A stretch of 64,000 bases of DNA from Alisma plantago-aquatica (GCA_963693085.1 OY856412.1:1063600744-1063664743), one strand, 5' to 3'. Counted from the stretch's first letter, positions 9,586-22,147 are shown. A program made the numbers and translations. Notes: generated by a model from the letters alone, not told the origin.

Positions 9586-11250
9586 GACCAACTTCCAGAC
9601 CCTATACCTCCGCGTAGTTCTACTTCTTTGCTGAAATATGAAGTTTGACCTTGTTGACCATGATGAATGCTTGATTATGATTAAATCTTGAAACATTTGA
9701 TGAACCTATACCCTCCTCACTATGAAATCAGTAAGCTTGTGATGTTGTGAGATCTTAATGCATAGGTTCATCTCCTCTTGACCTATGTCAGTGGATATAT
9801 TCCTAAGTATCCTAGTGGCTACCTTATGTGTTTTTGCATTACTCGATTGTATTCATAGTGTCCCAATCCTAATATGGATCTTAATCTCTTCTCTTTAATC
9901 TCCTAATTTAGACATGTTTTATACCTCATGATATCTTGTATGTGGGCGTCCCACTTTAGTCTCATGTTGAATATTTATGGCATACATGAACTATGTTGAT
10001 GTTAAAATGAATGTTGATGATGATACCAGGTTTGGACAATGATACCTAGACCCTAAGGGACATCTATCCAACCTTTTTTATGCCTCTTATGTCCTATTCT
10101 TTCTGATCTAAACTATCCCTTATGCTTGGTTCTATTTCACTGATGACCTTTGTCCTTGGTTACTCTATTATGAGTCTCGTGACCTTATTTGAGCATAAGT
10201 TTCCTAAATCTTATCATGTCCAGATGAAACCTCGAAAGGATATGAAACTTGAACCACACTCTTATGATGACCCCTAAATCATTAAGAGATCACTAATCAT
10301 GTAATTAACCGACCTTGAACCCATCTTGTCCAAAACTCTAAAATGCACCTAATTAGGGTTAATGATGAGAATCTAATGTATATATGCAATCTTGTTCTTA
10401 ATCAGGTTTGGCATGTGGCTAGATGGTGAAGGATATGTTAGGTTATGGAATCTCTAAATCAGATATGGGCCTTATCTAGTTATATGACTAGCTCTCTTGT
10501 TTGAAATGAAATGTATTGTATGCTTGTTTGTATACTTGCCCAATATTGCCATGTAGTATTGATATGTCTTACTCGATGTTTGCCTCATCGGTTTTATAAC
10601 TTGAACACACACACATATATATATATGTATACAAAACTCCATTATAATGTTGTTGATAAAGGGTTAGCTCTTGGCTACGGCCTTGAGATCCCTCTCGTAT
10701 AAAAGGGTTAGCTAGTTTTGTAACCCTTACGGACCCTTCCGACGGGAAGATGGTCAAAGGCCTTAAACATGCTTGATATTGTTGGTATAATGGAGTGAAA
10801 TGACATAAAATGTGGTTTTGCATTTGTTAAACAATTAACATGCTTATTCTTATTCGTTTAGTCTTGAAATCTTTTCAAAATTTTGCAAAGCTTATACATA
10901 TATGTATCTTCCTGCCCCATACTCAACACCTCGTGTGTTGACCCATTTCTCGTATTTTGTTTTTAGGTTCAGAGATGGCTAGAAGGCTGATGGACTTGGT
11001 GAGCTACGTTAGGTGTACTTGTTGTAAGATCCAGTTTTAGCTCACATGAATGACTTGTACCTTGACTCTGGAAATATGTAATTCAATTCATGAATATAAT
11101 GCATTTTGTATAATTTATACTTGTTGAACGTTGAGACTATGTTGGTGCCTTTCTCATTTACTTGTTCATGTGTGCTAAGCTTTACGCTTCCGCATGTCGC
11201 TTTTGATATCCGCTTGGTTCATGGGACTGGGATTCTGGTTCCATGACAGA

Positions 11251-11262
11251 TGGTATCAGAGC
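11251..11262 (+). other. Primer-binding site of element C
   Basis: TGGTATCAGAGC follows the ATGACA end of the left LTR by two bases and is complementary to initiator-Met tRNA. Confidence 0.85.
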
Positions 11263-13358
11263 ATGAACAATAACTACACCAAACATTGCTCACATGAAAC
11301 ACAAACTAAACTCACCCTACACCTCAATCGTAGAAACTCAATAAGATGTCCTTTGTGTAGTAGGTTGACATAGCCTCTAGGTTACAACATAGATGTTCTA
11401 GAACTAGGTGTAGACTTGTGTAATTTACCTCCCTAGACAGGATTCATGACATGTGCTTAGGATGTCTACACAAGTGTGCACCATGTTCTTTCTAGTTCTG
11501 TAGGTATCATGATACTTGGCTGCCTCATGAGTGTGGTAACTCATTTTGGTTTTAGTTTTATTCGAATGGAGTATGGTGGTTTTCATAAAATGTTTCAATG
11601 TTGGAGAAAATTTATTTTAAGTACTAGTATATGTACCTATGAAAAATGTTACCACACCCAGAAAGGCAATGAGTATCTATGTAACCTAAGAGAAAGAGAT
11701 GTAACATCAAGTCTAGAGTTTAGATGATAGTTGTAGTATCTAGAGTTGTCTAGAGCCATGATATAGGTTTGGCAAGTGAGTAACCTAGAAACTTGAAATG
11801 ATGATAATGATATTGATAATGGTGTTGATGTTGATAAGACCGAAGTTTGTCCTTGAGAGGGCCAAGTAGTTTGATGATATGGAATGCGTTTGACCATGCA
11901 ACCCTAGCTAGACCTAGCACCTTGTTGATATATATGACTTGGTTGATGTGCTAAACATAGCTAGTGGGTTGGCATGTTTTCTTGTACCTAGTCTTGTGCA
12001 TATTGAGCTATGATATGTGACATATAGTTTGAGACCATCATGGACCTCAATCTCTTTATAAAGGAGGACTTATAGAATGGGACATATGAATAGGGTGACC
12101 TATTGATATGAGTCGACCCATATCGGGAGAAGGTTAGAGTACTTATACTCCAAAATATTTGAAATGTTGAAAAATACGAATGATGAAATACTTGATGATG
12201 AGTCCCTAGCTAGGATACTTCTAAGTATATGAGATAAGTTGCCTAGTTTATGGTCTCTTGAATGTTTTGAACTGTAGATTTCCTATGAAAATATCTAACC
12301 CTAGAGAAAGAGGCAATTAAATATTTGATGCTTTCTATATAGGTCAGGGAGATATCTGACGACCCTAAGATGATGTATACGATGTGTGATATCCATGATG
12401 AGCCTCACACTCAGGTTAGTAGCAGTATATAAAGGAATATAGTGGTTATCCTTGTTTCTTGAAAGATGGGTAGAAATTTTTGTTAATGGTTGAAAGTTGT
12501 GGTTAGCATGTTTTGCCAAGACATATATATGTCTTACATTGAGTGGCCTGAGCTTATGGAGATCCTTTTAGATACAAATGAGATGACTATGAAAGCTCGA
12601 TAGTGATAATATTGTTGTTTCTCGAGGTAAAACATGATGTATGAAAAATATCTCACTTACATTTAAAAACTTGAATATTCATGAGAAGCCCCTCTCATAA
12701 GCTAGACCTAATATGGAATCATACTATACATAAAATATGTAGCTTTCAAATCATAAGCTTGATATCATGATGTCTAGAGATCTTAGCTTGGATAATCAGG
12801 GTTAACATGCCTAATATCATACCCAAGTGAAAACAAACCAACTTGATATCATGTTGCTCTTGGGGTGATACCTTGAATGAATAAGATGAATAAATTGCTT
12901 ATTTCAGATCCAAAAATGAGAAATGAAGAACATAACTATTTAGAGTTGGTAGAAATTTTGAAAAAAATGCATGGAATTCAGAGTAAAGATGAGACACACA
13001 CTCGATGGTAGTCTATTTTGGTCATGATTGCGTACATGTTCGCATGAGAATTGATAAACATAGATGTTGAGGATACACCTTGGTCTCGTACGAAGATGTG
13101 AACAAAATCCCCTAATGTATGGATACTAAGGGAAGGGAAAACCCTAATGCCATGATGATGTCATACTACGATGGAACAACAAGTAATATGTAAATAATTG
13201 AGATGATTACACCCTTAATGTTGACAACCTAAGTGTGCATTCCATTGTGGAGAATGTGTTGACAACCATGGTTGGACACCTAAACTCGATGAACATTAAC
13301 TTGATGCTTGAACATGAGACAAATTTCGAGGAAAAAATTTCTAATAAGGAGGGAAGGA
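11263..13358 (+). other. Internal region of element C, no coding capacity; polypurine tract at its end
   Basis: About 2.1 kb with stops in all frames and no recognisable gag or pol motif. The last 40 bases (TTTCGAGGAAAAAATTTC then AATAAGGAGGGAAGGA) are a typical Gypsy polypurine tract leading directly into the right LTR at 13359. I see nothing else in this stretch. Confidence 0.6.
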
Positions 13359-15459
13359 TGTTACAACCATGATTTTTCTCTCTCTTTGATTTTTCTCTTC
13401 CTTGCACTATAATAATCATTTCTCTAATTTTGGATATCAATTTCATGGATTGAGTGTTGTTAAACTCCAATTTGGTGACCTTTATGCTCAATTTCCCAAA
13501 TAACTTTAATTTGAGGATTTAATTAAGTATTATGCTTTCTTGAAACTATCTTTGAAACCCAAACAATGTTCCTCTCCTACTAAAAAATGTGCATCAAGTT
13601 GTAAATGGTTAAATTTTGAGTCCAACGACACCAAAATCACATCGATTGGAACTTCGGAGTCCAAGTTATGAAACCTTGAAATTTAGCTATTTATACCTTG
13701 ATTTTGCTCAATTCTATATCTGTTGGGCTAGCCTACATAGGCCCAAATCAACATTGTGGCCCAATTGCCTTTTCCTCCTCCCTTTCCTCTTTGGGAAACT
13801 AGTGAAGTGGCTGGAAAAAAGAAAGGTTCTCCGCCTTCACCAAGTTCGATTTACGGAAGGGAACCAGTTCTCACAACCCTAACTTGCCAAATATAAAACC
13901 CTGCTTTCAACCCTAGCCTCCTTTCCTTATGCCCTCCTCTCGTGGTATCCCTTTTCTCCCAGGCCTCTTCCTTCATGCATTGTATGGCGACAAGGGCGAT
14001 CGTTGCAGGCTGGATCACTACAGGCAGTGACAAATATCACTGTAAGCGGCTTGCTCCTCCCAAACTGTGCTCCAGAGGCCAGCACCAGGGTGAATTTTCA
14101 CGAACGATGTGGTCAAATCCATAGCCCCCTCCTCGAGCATCTTGCAGCTATGGAAGGTATTGATGAGGCGAGGCCAGCACTAGGGCCGTCGACCTGCCAA
14201 GCTGGTCTCCTCACCCCCCGACACAAGCACCAGGGAGACCAACAACGGATGAAGAAGGCACAACCAAGGCCCTAGCTACCTCGTCTCCACTTCGTCCAGG
14301 TTGATGCAACTGTAGAGGCCGCTGGAGATAGAGAGTCGCAAGTCCTCTGTTCATCCTCTGCTCCAATGCTGGAATAGGGGAATCCTGTGGGGGAGTCTGC
14401 GAGGACATGCAAGATAGTCGCTGACCATCAGATTGATGGCCCAGCAAGAAACAACCCAGATCAACCAATAAATTATCAAGGTAACACCCAATGTGAACTC
14501 CTATAGTTTGGATCGATATCTTATAAAATGCATAGCTCATAACTTCCTTAGCCAAATATAGAGAACCTATATACTGTTTTGATCCTCTCAACGAGACCTA
14601 CAAGTTGGACCAACTTCCAGACCCTATACCTCCTCATAGTTCTACTTATTTGAAATCTCTGAACTCAGGTACGTGGGATTTATTAAGTATCTGACTAGTT
14701 TTTGTGGATGCATAATGATATGATGTACTTTGGATGCTTTTATTTGAAAATAAATTCTTTGATGCGTATTAATATTATATGCTTCTCCAAAACTTAATGA
14801 AACATAAATGGACATGTTGATGAGTTGTAGCTACTACTACACATGGCCCAGTATGGATGTATGTTGCCTAACATGGATGTATGATGAATTGACCATGTTA
14901 GATGTATGATAAAATAATTTTGCCCATACTGGATATATGAGAAGTGCTTATAAAATTGTAGTATAACTGCATCAAATGAAATGTATAAAAATATGTGTTT
15001 GCCTAAATATCGCTTTAAACAATGTTTTCTTTTACTCTTTCTTTCTCAAGTTATTTTAATTATGCAAACATATTAGTATGTATCTTTCTACCCACATACA
15101 CAACACCTTGTGTCTTGATTTGTTATTTCACGTATGTTTTAGGTTCAGAGCTAGCGTGGGATAAAAGAAAGGAAGTGAGCAGTTGTCCAGGTTGTACCTA
15201 TTGTGTTAAGATTTTGTTCGCATACATGTTATTAGACTTGAAAATCTTCTTTCAATATGTAAATTTAATCCAAGTTGTAATAATTCATGTTGTAAATATA
15301 CATGTTATTGTTGAGAAATGTTATGGTGTTGTTATATTGAATATTCATGTATGTGCATATTGCTTCTGCAATGCACTCTAATATGATTGGATAATGTTTT
15401 TGGATTTTGACCTCTCATCCCTATGGGGTTTGGAGAAGCCAAAATCCGGGGACGTTACA
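13359..15459 (+). repeat. 3' LTR of element C (chimeric)
   Basis: From 13359 to about 14650 it matches the left LTR closely and carries the uninterrupted target site of D (AAATG, 13585-13589) and a TATA box at 13892-13898. From 14650 it departs from the left LTR. It then contains a segment (about 15080-15180, ending in TAGGTTCAGAGCTAG) only loosely similar to the left LTR's 3' part, and ends GACGTTACA at 15459. It looks like a recombinant of two related LTRs. Confidence 0.6.
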
Positions 15460-15492
15460 AATCATGTAATTAACCAACCTTGAACCCAACTT
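15460..15492 (+). repeat. 33-bp scrap of C-type LTR
   Basis: It matches 10295-10327, in the middle of C's left LTR, with two mismatches. At 15493 it gives way abruptly to the LTR of element A. It is probably a remnant of a further C-type LTR left by a deletion. Confidence 0.6.
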
Positions 15493-16453
15493 CTAATGGT
15501 GTCTTGAGCTCCACAGGTCGGCCAAAGGTATATCTCCAAGAAAAGGTTGGGGAAGATCGGCTAGAACAAGAAACCTAAGTGAGATAACCATAAAACCAAC
15601 TTTCTCCATGAATCTGAGCTAGAAGATGGTCTCTTTTTACCTTAGAACAAGTTGGTCGTCTTCTCTAGCTCCAGAGCTCTGCCTTGGGTGGTCCAATCAA
15701 GGTGACAAGTGAAGAAGTGAAGGAAATACGTTTACTTGGTTTGCAAAGAAGGAGCTTATATAGCTTGGGTAAGTTTCGACCATAAGGACCTCTAATTTCT
15801 CCATTTCTCATCTAGGTCGCTCCTGTCTTCTTTGCACGTCCCTCCTCCTCATATCTTAGGTAAAACTCTTTTTGGAACTAAGAACTAAGGGCAAAGAAAG
15901 TCATCTTATCACTAAGGTGCACAAATATAAGGGTTCCCTTACCTATAACTTGGTGATTCTATTACAAAGGTTATTCTTCTTATCTGATTATTTAATTGAT
16001 GTGCCCCCTTCATCATTTCTACTCTAAATGATGTCAAGGGTCACAAAAGATACTCTATAAGTTGTATTTTACAAGTTGCACCCCACATTTTGGGTAAATT
16101 GCACTTTACTCCAAAATTAGGGTTTCAAGCACAAAGATTGCTCCACAAGCTGCATCTTGATGCCCAAGCTTGGAGAATCCATCATACCTCATCATATTCA
16201 CTCATATGATGTCATATCATCAGAGGAACATCTCAACATGTAAAATTTGCAAATGAACCCCTCCAACTGGGTAATTTGCACATAGGTCCCTGCATTACAT
16301 AACAATACTAAAACTTTGTTTAAAAGGACAGAAAAGGAAATGTATGTTCCTCAGGAACTTAATTACATGCTAGGGGATAATCACAAGAATTTAATTACAT
16401 AGTTTAAGAAAAGCACCTAGGGTTCACTTATAACCCAGGTCAGGGATGTTACA
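15493..16453 (-). repeat. 3' LTR of element A, truncated
   Basis: On the minus strand the LTR begins TGTAACATCCCTGACC at 16453 and is followable to 15493, matching 37127-37940 and 38938-39913 in the 5' LTR of A. Only about 960 bases remain; the palindrome-rich part and the outer end are gone. A minus-strand TATATAAG lies at 15755-15762, the same place as the TATA box in B; the two copies in A's other LTR have a substitution there. Confidence 0.85.
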
Positions 16454-16457
16454 AATT

Positions 16458-16470
16458 ATCCACCCCTTAC
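16458..16470 (-). other. Polypurine tract of element A
   Basis: On the minus strand the tract reads GTAAGGGGTGGATA, just before the 3' LTR start. The B tract (24857-24867) is almost the same. Confidence 0.75.
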
Positions 16471-16514
16471 AAGTATTTCGTCCCCAAAATCGATAAAACA
16501 TATTAAGAAAAAAG

Positions 16515-17141
16515 AGCAGGGTACTTCCCTCTCATTTCTTCCTCTAGTTCCCAAGTGGATCCTTTGACTCCACAAAGATTCCAGAGGACTTACACAAGAC
16601 TTATATCTTTCTTCTTAAGCTTTTTAGTTCTGTTATCAAGGATCGACACTGGTCCTTCCTCATAAGTTATATCATCATTCAATTCTACCTCAATAGGTTG
16701 TAGAACTGACTCGGTATCAGGGTGACATTTCCTCAGCATAGAAATGTGAAACACAGGGTGTAACTTCTGTAACTCTAGTGGCAACTCTAGTTTATAGGCT
16801 ACCTTTCCAACCCGTTCAATGATTGGATAAGGCCCCATAAACCTAGGAGCTAACTTCCCTTTCCTTCCAAAATGAAGAACTCCTTTCCAAGGCGAGACCT
16901 TGAGGTACACCCTGTCTCCAACCTAGAACTCTAGGGGTCTATGACGTTTATCGGCATACGACTTCTGTCTATCTTGTGCAGTCTTAATCTATTGTTGTAT
17001 TACCTTGATCTTCTCTGTAGTCTGCTGCACAAGATCAGGACCTAACTGCTGATATTCACCAGTTTCATACCAGCATACCGGTGATCTACAACGTCTACCA
17101 TACAAAGCTTCATAAGGTGCCATGTCAATGCTATGTTGATA
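16515..17141 (-). pseudogene. Gypsy integrase C-terminus and chromodomain-like tail (element A)
   Basis: On the minus strand the end of the integrase core (up to the [12 protein letters not shown] stretch near 17085-17120) leads into the GPY/F-like segment [20 protein letters not shown] (about 16780-16850) and [15 protein letters not shown]. After a stop near 16590 comes a tail with TWELEEEMRGKYPALF. In chromoviruses this tail is a chromodomain that directs integration to particular chromatin. Stops and a weakened tail make it non-functional. At its right end the frame is cut by B and resumes at 29421. Confidence 0.8.
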
Positions 17142-17146
17142 GCTAT
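17142..17146. repeat. Target-site duplication GCTAT, left copy (element B)
   Basis: GCTAT directly precedes the TGTAAC start of B and recurs at 29416-29420 after its CA end. The flanking bases rejoin to give a continuous minus-strand integrase frame of element A. Confidence 0.95.
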
Positions 17147-17837
17147 TGTAACATCCCTGACCTGGGTTATAATCTAACCCTGGAAGTTTTGCCTAAATAT
17201 GTAATTAAACACCTGTGATGACTCCTTGGCATGTAATTAAGTTCCTCAGGAACATTTACTTTCAATTTTGCTCCTTTATATATAAAGTTGTAGCATTATT
17301 TTGTAATGCAGGGACCTATGTGCAAATTACTCAGTTTAAGGGTTTAACTTGCAAATTCACAGGTTAAGATGTACCTCTGATGTTGAGACATCATGAGGAT
17401 GTTTATGATGAAGTTTGAGGGATTTCCCAAGCTTGAGCACCAAGGTGCAACTGTGGAAGCAATCCCTATGCTTGAAAACCCTAATATTGGGGTAAAGTAC
17501 AAATTACCCAATTACAGGGGAGCAATTTGCAAAATACATCATCTAAAATATCTTATAAGACTCTTGTCATCATTTAGAGAAGAAATTATGAAGAAGTCAC
17601 TTCAATTGAATAATCATATAATGAAAAACACCTTTGTAATTGAATAATCAAGGTGTAAGTACTATAGCCCTTTTATGTGTGTGCTTTAGTAATAGGTTGA
17701 TCCTCTTTGCCTTCAATTCTTGACCTTAGAAGGAGTTTGTCCTTATAAATAAGATGTGGGGACGTGCAAGGAAGAAAGGAAGGACTTATATGAGAAATAA
17801 GGAAAACTTATGTGCCTATGTTGAAATTCCATCTAAG

Positions 17838-17845
17838 TATATAAG
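17838..17845 (+). promoter_or_regulatory. TATA box of the B 5' LTR
   Basis: TATATAAG, conserved at 25564-25571 in the 3' LTR and as its complement at 15755-15762 in A. It is the likely Pol II promoter core of this family. Confidence 0.6.
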
Positions 17846-18339
17846 CCTTTTCCCCTCTTTACAAGGGAACACTTCTTTCGTTTCCTTCACTTTTTCCCTT
17901 GCTCAAACCGACTAAGGAGAGCTCTGGAGCTCAGGAGGACGACCAGGGGAGTACAAGGTAGGTTTGGATCCTTCCTTTTTGCTTAATTCTTGGATGAAAC
18001 TCGAATTTAAGGTCAAATTCATGGCTAGCTCACTTAGCTCTATCTTTCTAGCCATCTCTTCTCAACTTTCCTTGGAGGATTCACCTTGGCCGACCTGTGG
18101 AGCTTCTGGGATGCCATTAAAGGCTTGGATCTCGAAAGCTTGGAGCTCAAGGAGCAAGCTTTAGGCGGGTTTTATAACTCTAAACTCTTTGCTTTATATG
18201 CATACTTTGTTCTTGCAATTTAGCATGTTAGTTATTCTTCTACCTCCCTTCTTCCTTGCACTTTTGCAAGCAAAACAGTGGAAGAACCGACCTTGACAGA
18301 GGTTGAAGATGAGGGGCATGAATCCCTATATTACTTTAT

Positions 18340-19400
18340 CAAACGACCTTGGACCCTTTTGGTCCAAACAGTTGCAAACCGTTTGGGGTCAAACGGTTTC
18401 AAACCGTTTGCTCTCAAACGGTCTTGCAAGACCGTTTGGATTGAAACGGTCTCAAGACCATTTGATAGGGTTGACCAAGGGACGACCGTTTGAGGGTCTG
18501 TTGGTAATATATTGAATTTCATTCCTGCAAAGAATCAAAGTTTAATTCTTAACCAATTGAGAGTTGAAGGCACTTCAACATCCAAACCTTAATCGGATTA
18601 AAATTTTTGTTTTAAGCATAGATCTTGTTGAGTTTTGGGTTGAAGGACCCAAACGGTCTCAAGACCGGTTGGGGGTTCCTACAAACGGTCTCAAGACCGT
18701 TTGGGCACAACCCAAGACCGTTTGAAGGTCTAGGGTTCAGATAATCTAATGGTTTGAAGGTCCAATTGCAATAAGTTGATGAATTGATAAAAATGCTGAC
18801 TTTAGACCTAATTGGAGTTCAACCCTAACACAACCGACTTGGTTTTTGGTCAAACTTTGGGCAAACGATCTCAAGACCATTTGGAGGTCATACAAACGAT
18901 CTCAAGACCGTTTGGGCAAAGTTTGGGCCCAATTGGAGGTCAATTGATAGGTTCAACCTTGAATTGATTCACATTGTTGAATATTGATGACCATCCGATT
19001 TGAAACCCTAATTGAGTTTGACTTAACCCTAATTGGCTTTCAATTGAGGGTTAATTTGATGTCCGATTGATTAAGGATCATCCTAATTGACTCAATTTAT
19101 AAGTGGTCAGCATGGCTTTGGCCAATTAAGGGCTTCAACATACATATCCATGACCAATTGTAACTTTTAAACCACTTTGGAGGTCCAAACGGTCACAAGA
19201 CCGTTTGGGGCCAAACGGTCTCAAGACCGTTTGGGCTCAAACGATCTCAGGGTCGTTTGGACCAATCGATCTCAAGATAGGATGATCAAATTGTTTCAAA
19301 CCGCATGAGCTTCAAACGGTTTGAAAGTCAAAACGGTCAACACACCCAAACGGTCTCAAGACCGTTTGGTGGTTGAAGGTTGAAACCGTTTGAAGGTGTT
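18340..19400 (+). repeat. Palindrome array in the B 5' LTR
   Basis: The 20-mer with arms AAACGGTCT and AGACCGTTT around a CA spacer occurs exactly at 18683-18702, 19213-19232 and 19348-19367. Variants with one to three changes lie near 18402-18425, 18432, 18649, 18863, 18895, 19190 and 19230. With flanking C and G the best units have 11-base arms, 24 bases in all. Units are scattered through otherwise AT-rich sequence that also holds many CAATTG motifs. Each could form a short hairpin in RNA or single-stranded DNA. Confidence 0.9.
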
Positions 19401-21342
19401 CAAGGTGGTTTGTACTTAATCAATTGATGGTGTATTTGGTTCAATGGTGATCTATTCTAAACCCTAATGGTAGCCTAGGTCATTAAGGGACTAAGTGATT
19501 AATGAGTTGACCCATGATGGTGATCATGAGGTAAATTACCAAAATACCCTTGAGGGGTTTAATTGAGTAAAACCTTGTTCTAATCAAACCCTAATCACAT
19601 GATAGTGATGTTTTGGCTCATGCTAGTTTATGAGAACTTAACCCAACCTGATTTAGAGTGGTGTTATCACCATCTACTAGTAAGAGGAGAGTGAAAGTAT
19701 CCTAAAAGAGAAAAAGTACCCTTTTAAGGTTGAAACTCAAGTAAGATACCTTCAATACACATGAATGTGCATGATTAGGGTATGATCCACCTATGTGAGA
19801 TCATGGAAACCCTAATTATGATGTCTAGTGAATCTTAATCTTATTTAAGAGCTTTAATGATGATGTTTCTCATACATAATGATGTAATGAGTACAATTCA
19901 CCATGGAGTGAATGGTAAACCCTAAATTTAGGGTAATGACATATAATATGAATAGTGAACCCTGATTGGTGAAAATTGGGGAACTTGATTCTTCTAAGAG
20001 TTTGAAGGTATAACCTCTAGAATGAATTTGTTACTATTATCAGTTGAATTAACCATGCATGTTGTCATGAGTTGATGATCATATCCAGGTATGGATTATG
20101 ATATTATATTCAGTGAAAGCATGTATTAGCTTAATGAATAAGTGAAATATCTTGATGCACTGTTAGTGACATCTAATGAGATTTATGGGCTGTGAGAGTC
20201 ATAAATATCATCAAGGTCATGCTTTAAGAGATGACTTGTGATGAATGCATTGAGAAATGATGTTTGATAAGAGTTAGGCTTGTTACATTTAGTATTTTCA
20301 TTTTATAGCTGTTATGCTAATGTTATTGTTTGAAAAACAATGTTTGATGTTAAGAGAATACTGAATGCACCTAACTAATCAAGTGTAATTTAGAGCCCTG
20401 ATCATAGATCCATCATTGTCAGAGACCAAATGATGGTGAAACAGGTTTTCCCAAGGGAACTCCTGGATCACATACTCTTGTGTATGTGGGGGAAATGGAT
20501 GCGTAAATCCTTACATCCTAGTGTAGGAATTGATACCGTCAATCCTTCACTACAGAACCAAATGGTGAGATGTATCACAAATCTCCCAAAGAAAACACAA
20601 ATACCGCATCGGTGAGAGATAAACAAGAAATCTTCCGATGACGAAGAGAGTACAAAATGCCACTGTAACTCTAAAATAGCGAAGGACCAGATTACCCTGG
20701 TAAGCTATAACAACAGACGTCCTGCAAGATGTCCTGCAAACAATCCTCTAACTGACTGAGGAAGATGAGGTCTTAAGAATCTGACTCTTTTAATGACCTA
20801 TGTATGATACTGATGTGACTTCTTAGCGATCAGTTGGAGTATGAGTGGTATGCTTCATATCCACATGGCATAATAATGTTTGAAAAACATAATCAACAAC
20901 GTAGTATATCTGTTAGAGTTAACTACGGGATACTTGATTGATGTTACACTAAATAGTGCATATGTTCTTCATATTTTATAGATATTGCACTCTTGCTTCT
21001 TACCCTAAACTGCTGTTGAATACTTTGAAGGCTTTTACTGCTTAAGTTATTCTTGTTTTGCTTATAAAGCTTCTAGTGGAGAGTTATAACTCTCGCTGGG
21101 ACAATTATTTAACAATTGTCTCACCCCGTAGACTTCAACTTTTTAGGTGGTCGTCGAAGACGGAGGAACCGAAATACAAGTGACCAATCCCAACAGCAGC
21201 AACACCAGGAGCAGTAGTAAATCTCAGGTGGAGATTCAACCTGCTATATGGTGTAGTTAGAGTCAGTCCTATGTGTCCTCTGCACTCTCAGGTCTTGGAG
21301 TCTTTTGGTTATGAGTGCTTGAGATTTTGTATCATGATGTGT

Positions 21343-22147
21343 CCTTCAGACTAACTCAACGAAGGTAGAGAATCTCTCTCAGTTTTCTAAGGCAGACACA
21401 GGGGTAGTCATGTCAGCATTCAAACCCCTCTCGAATCTCTTGATTCTTTCTTCTGCTGTGGCAGCCATGTGCGGTCAAAACCGCAACAACTCCATGAACT
21501 TAGCTTCATACTCACTAAGGTTCATCATGCCCTGCCTCAGTCTCTCAAACTGAGAGATCTTCTCGTCTAGGAAGGTCTTTGGGAAATATCTATGAACAAA
21601 TTCCCGCCGAAAGTCTTCCCACGAGATCTCCATTCCAGGTCTCTTCTGCTCTTCCATTGTAAACCAATGACCAGCGCTTCCTTTGAGAAGATAGACTGCA
21701 TGTCTGACCTTCTCAGCTTCAGGGATATTGAGAATCCTGAAAGCCTTCTCCAACTCTGTCAACTACAGATCAACATCTGCGGGGTCGGCAGTCCCAAGGT
21801 ACTCGGTAACTCCGACACGATGTAGTCGCTCGAACGTCTTTCCGATACCTTGACCTTCTGGCTGGACAGGTGCCCTGGGTGCAGGCATAGGCATCCTGTC
21901 GGTTATGTGTGTCATGGCAGTCATAAAATTCCCGACATCGTCTGAAGTGCTGGGTTACCCATGTCGACTGGGTCGAACTGAGGTGGCTCCCTGAGTGGCT
22001 CAGGTACAGGCTGTTCTACTTCTGGAACCCTTGCACCGCCTTGTGGTGCAGCTACGCTACTCTCTGCCACGTGCTCCTCATGTGGCTCAGACATTCTTAT
22101 GTATCTTCTTCTCCTGAGGAGCAGAAGATTCTATTAAATAGGGAAGG
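21343..22147 (-). pseudogene. Inverted gag N-terminal fragment inside the B 5' LTR
   Basis: On the minus strand it starts in the gag leader (CCTTCCCTATTTAATAG), reaches an ATG near 22095 (MSEPHEEHVAESSVAAP) and continues through the gag core, including TELEKAFRILNIPEAEKVRH and EISWEDFRREFVHRYFPKTF. It stops near the point matching 32643 in A. It is in the opposite direction to the element that contains it. The gag sequence missing from B's interior begins where this piece begins, which suggests that the element's own gag was moved here. The longest open stretch is 96 codons. Confidence 0.85.

Larger units (their letters stand above)
2167..11248 (+). repeat. 5' LTR of element C, interrupted by element D
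   Basis: This LTR runs 2167-2392 and resumes at 8513 after the D insertion and its target duplication. It ends ATGACA at 11248, two bases before the primer-binding site. A TATA-like TATAAAA lies at 8825-8831, followed by a GC-rich stretch to about 9300 which may be the transcribed leader. Open frames on both strands in 8660-9490 are by-products of this GC-rich composition. A 45-bp unit is duplicated head to tail at 9496-9540 and 9541-9585; the right LTR has only one copy. Bases 9700-11248 hold no gene. Confidence 0.65.
2167..15459 (+). mobile_element. Non-coding Gypsy-type LTR retrotransposon (element C), split by Copia element D
   Basis: The element starts TGTGACAACC at 2167 and its second LTR starts TGTTACAACC at 13359. 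Between them lie a primer-binding site (11251), about 2.1 kb of internal sequence without coding capacity, and a polypurine tract just before 13359. The first 226 bases (2167-2392) plus 8513-9630 match 13359-14650 almost throughout. After subtracting D, the left LTR is about 2.96 kb and the right about 2.1 kb, and they do not match from 9630/14650 onward except near their 3' ends, so the pair is mosaic. I could not find a matching target duplication at the outer ends. It must have been mobilised by proteins of another element, or it is an internally deleted derivative; the tract at 13341 resembles that of chromoviruses. Confidence 0.65.

Noticed and set aside
18303..18522. Short frames over the palindrome array on both strands, repeated at 26035-26248
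   Set aside because: Self-complementary DNA naturally gives mirrored frames on both strands; no motif and no start context.
18340..19400. Palindromic repeats resembling a CRISPR array
   Set aside because: Spacing is irregular, spacers are not unique inserts, the array is inside an LTR of a plant retrotransposon and no cas gene exists; the same array recurs in the sister LTRs.
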